From: Candidatus Propionivibrio dominans
Lineage (GTDB): Bacteria; Pseudomonadota; Gammaproteobacteria; Burkholderiales; Rhodocyclaceae
Assembly: GCA_016709335.1 (NCBI GenBank)
Contig: JADJNC010000051.1
Span: 1 to 6,599, forward strand
Reading direction: 5' to 3'
DNA: 6,599 nucleotides
The first letter of the stretch is position 1. The number at the start of each line of letters is the position of its first letter. Positions 6,403 through 6,599 of the stretch are shown in pieces. The position numbers and the translations under genes are program-made. A model generated the notes under the pieces. The model searched no databases, had not been told where the DNA came from, and saw only the letters and a list, made by a program, of their open reading frames with translations.

Positions 6403-6599
6403 CTCGTCAGCTCACGGCCAAGGACGTCGACGACGCCAAAGACGTGGCGTATGCTCTCCTGACAAAGCGCGGCCATATGAAAGGCGGGGAGCTGACCCCC
6501 GCTGGCAAGAAACGCGAAGCGATGGGCGCAGAGGGCCGAGCCAAGGACCGTGCAGTAAAGCGTAGCGGCGGCGCACCGAGCGACTACACGTACGACGCC
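6369..6599 (+). CDS. Partial phage hypothetical protein (3' end beyond the window)
   Basis: The gene begins at ATG 6369, 34 bases before the end of the corrected HNH-like gene, with GGAAGGGGAAG just upstream. The 77 visible codons include TRQLTAKDVDDAKDVAYALL, RGHMKGGELTPAGKKREAMGA and GRAKDRAVKRSGG, and the frame stays open to the window edge. The organisation (helical N-terminus, then a LTPAGKKR block and a basic Ser/Gly-rich segment with SDYTYDA) resembles a small protein I associate with phage genomes. I cannot name a family or function. It reads in the same frame as the first part of the HNH-like gene only because of the upstream extra A. Confidence 0.65.
   Translation, partial: MGETKKLPERLTRQLTAKDVDDAKDVAYALLTKRGHMKGGELTPAGKKREAMGAEGRAKDRAVKRSGGAPSDYTYDA

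Overview
The window looks like part of a tailed-phage (or prophage) genome, probably from a proteobacterial host. All genes lie on the plus strand and are packed tightly, with stop/start overlaps and a Shine-Dalgarno sequence at most junctions. The coding DNA is GC-rich. The recognisable products are replication and nuclease proteins typical of phage early regions. No integrase, structural gene, tRNA or CRISPR array is visible. The host assignment is inference; the phage assignment is strong.

Layout. Bases 1-1723 hold six small genes: a DUF3310 protein related to the C-terminal part of T7 gp1.7, a 56-residue protein, a Tat-signal/lipobox protein, and three unknowns. A helical, charged 95-residue protein (1734-2021) follows and ends at a good intrinsic terminator (2029-2059). 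The family A DNA polymerase with a DEDDy 3'-5' exonuclease domain occupies 2069-4194. After a possible promoter comes a PD-(D/E)XK nuclease with four cysteines placed as in Fe-S Cas4/AddB-type nucleases (4236-4907). Next are a 59-residue protein, two related coiled-coil proteins in tandem, a VRR-NUC nuclease, a C4 zinc-finger protein, an HNH-like protein, and the start of another small phage protein that runs off the end.

The genes fit a replication/recombination module: the polymerase copies DNA, the Fe-S nuclease and VRR-NUC protein would process ends or branched intermediates, and the DUF3310 protein may act on nucleotides.

The main caution is sequence quality. Bases from about 3914 to 4161 do not look biological: they decay into G-rich noise and then 69 uninterrupted G residues. 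They interrupt the last dozen or so codons of the polymerase, whose true C-terminus (SIGDNYGEAK) reappears in another frame at 4162-4191. Single-base frameshifts also appear to break the VRR-NUC gene (near 5852) and the HNH-like gene (near 6252), and possibly the small gene at 372 (near 519). I see no convincing new multi-gene system. The most interesting biological points are the Leu at the polymerase '762' position, the phage-encoded Tat lipoprotein candidate, and the tandem coiled-coil paralogues.
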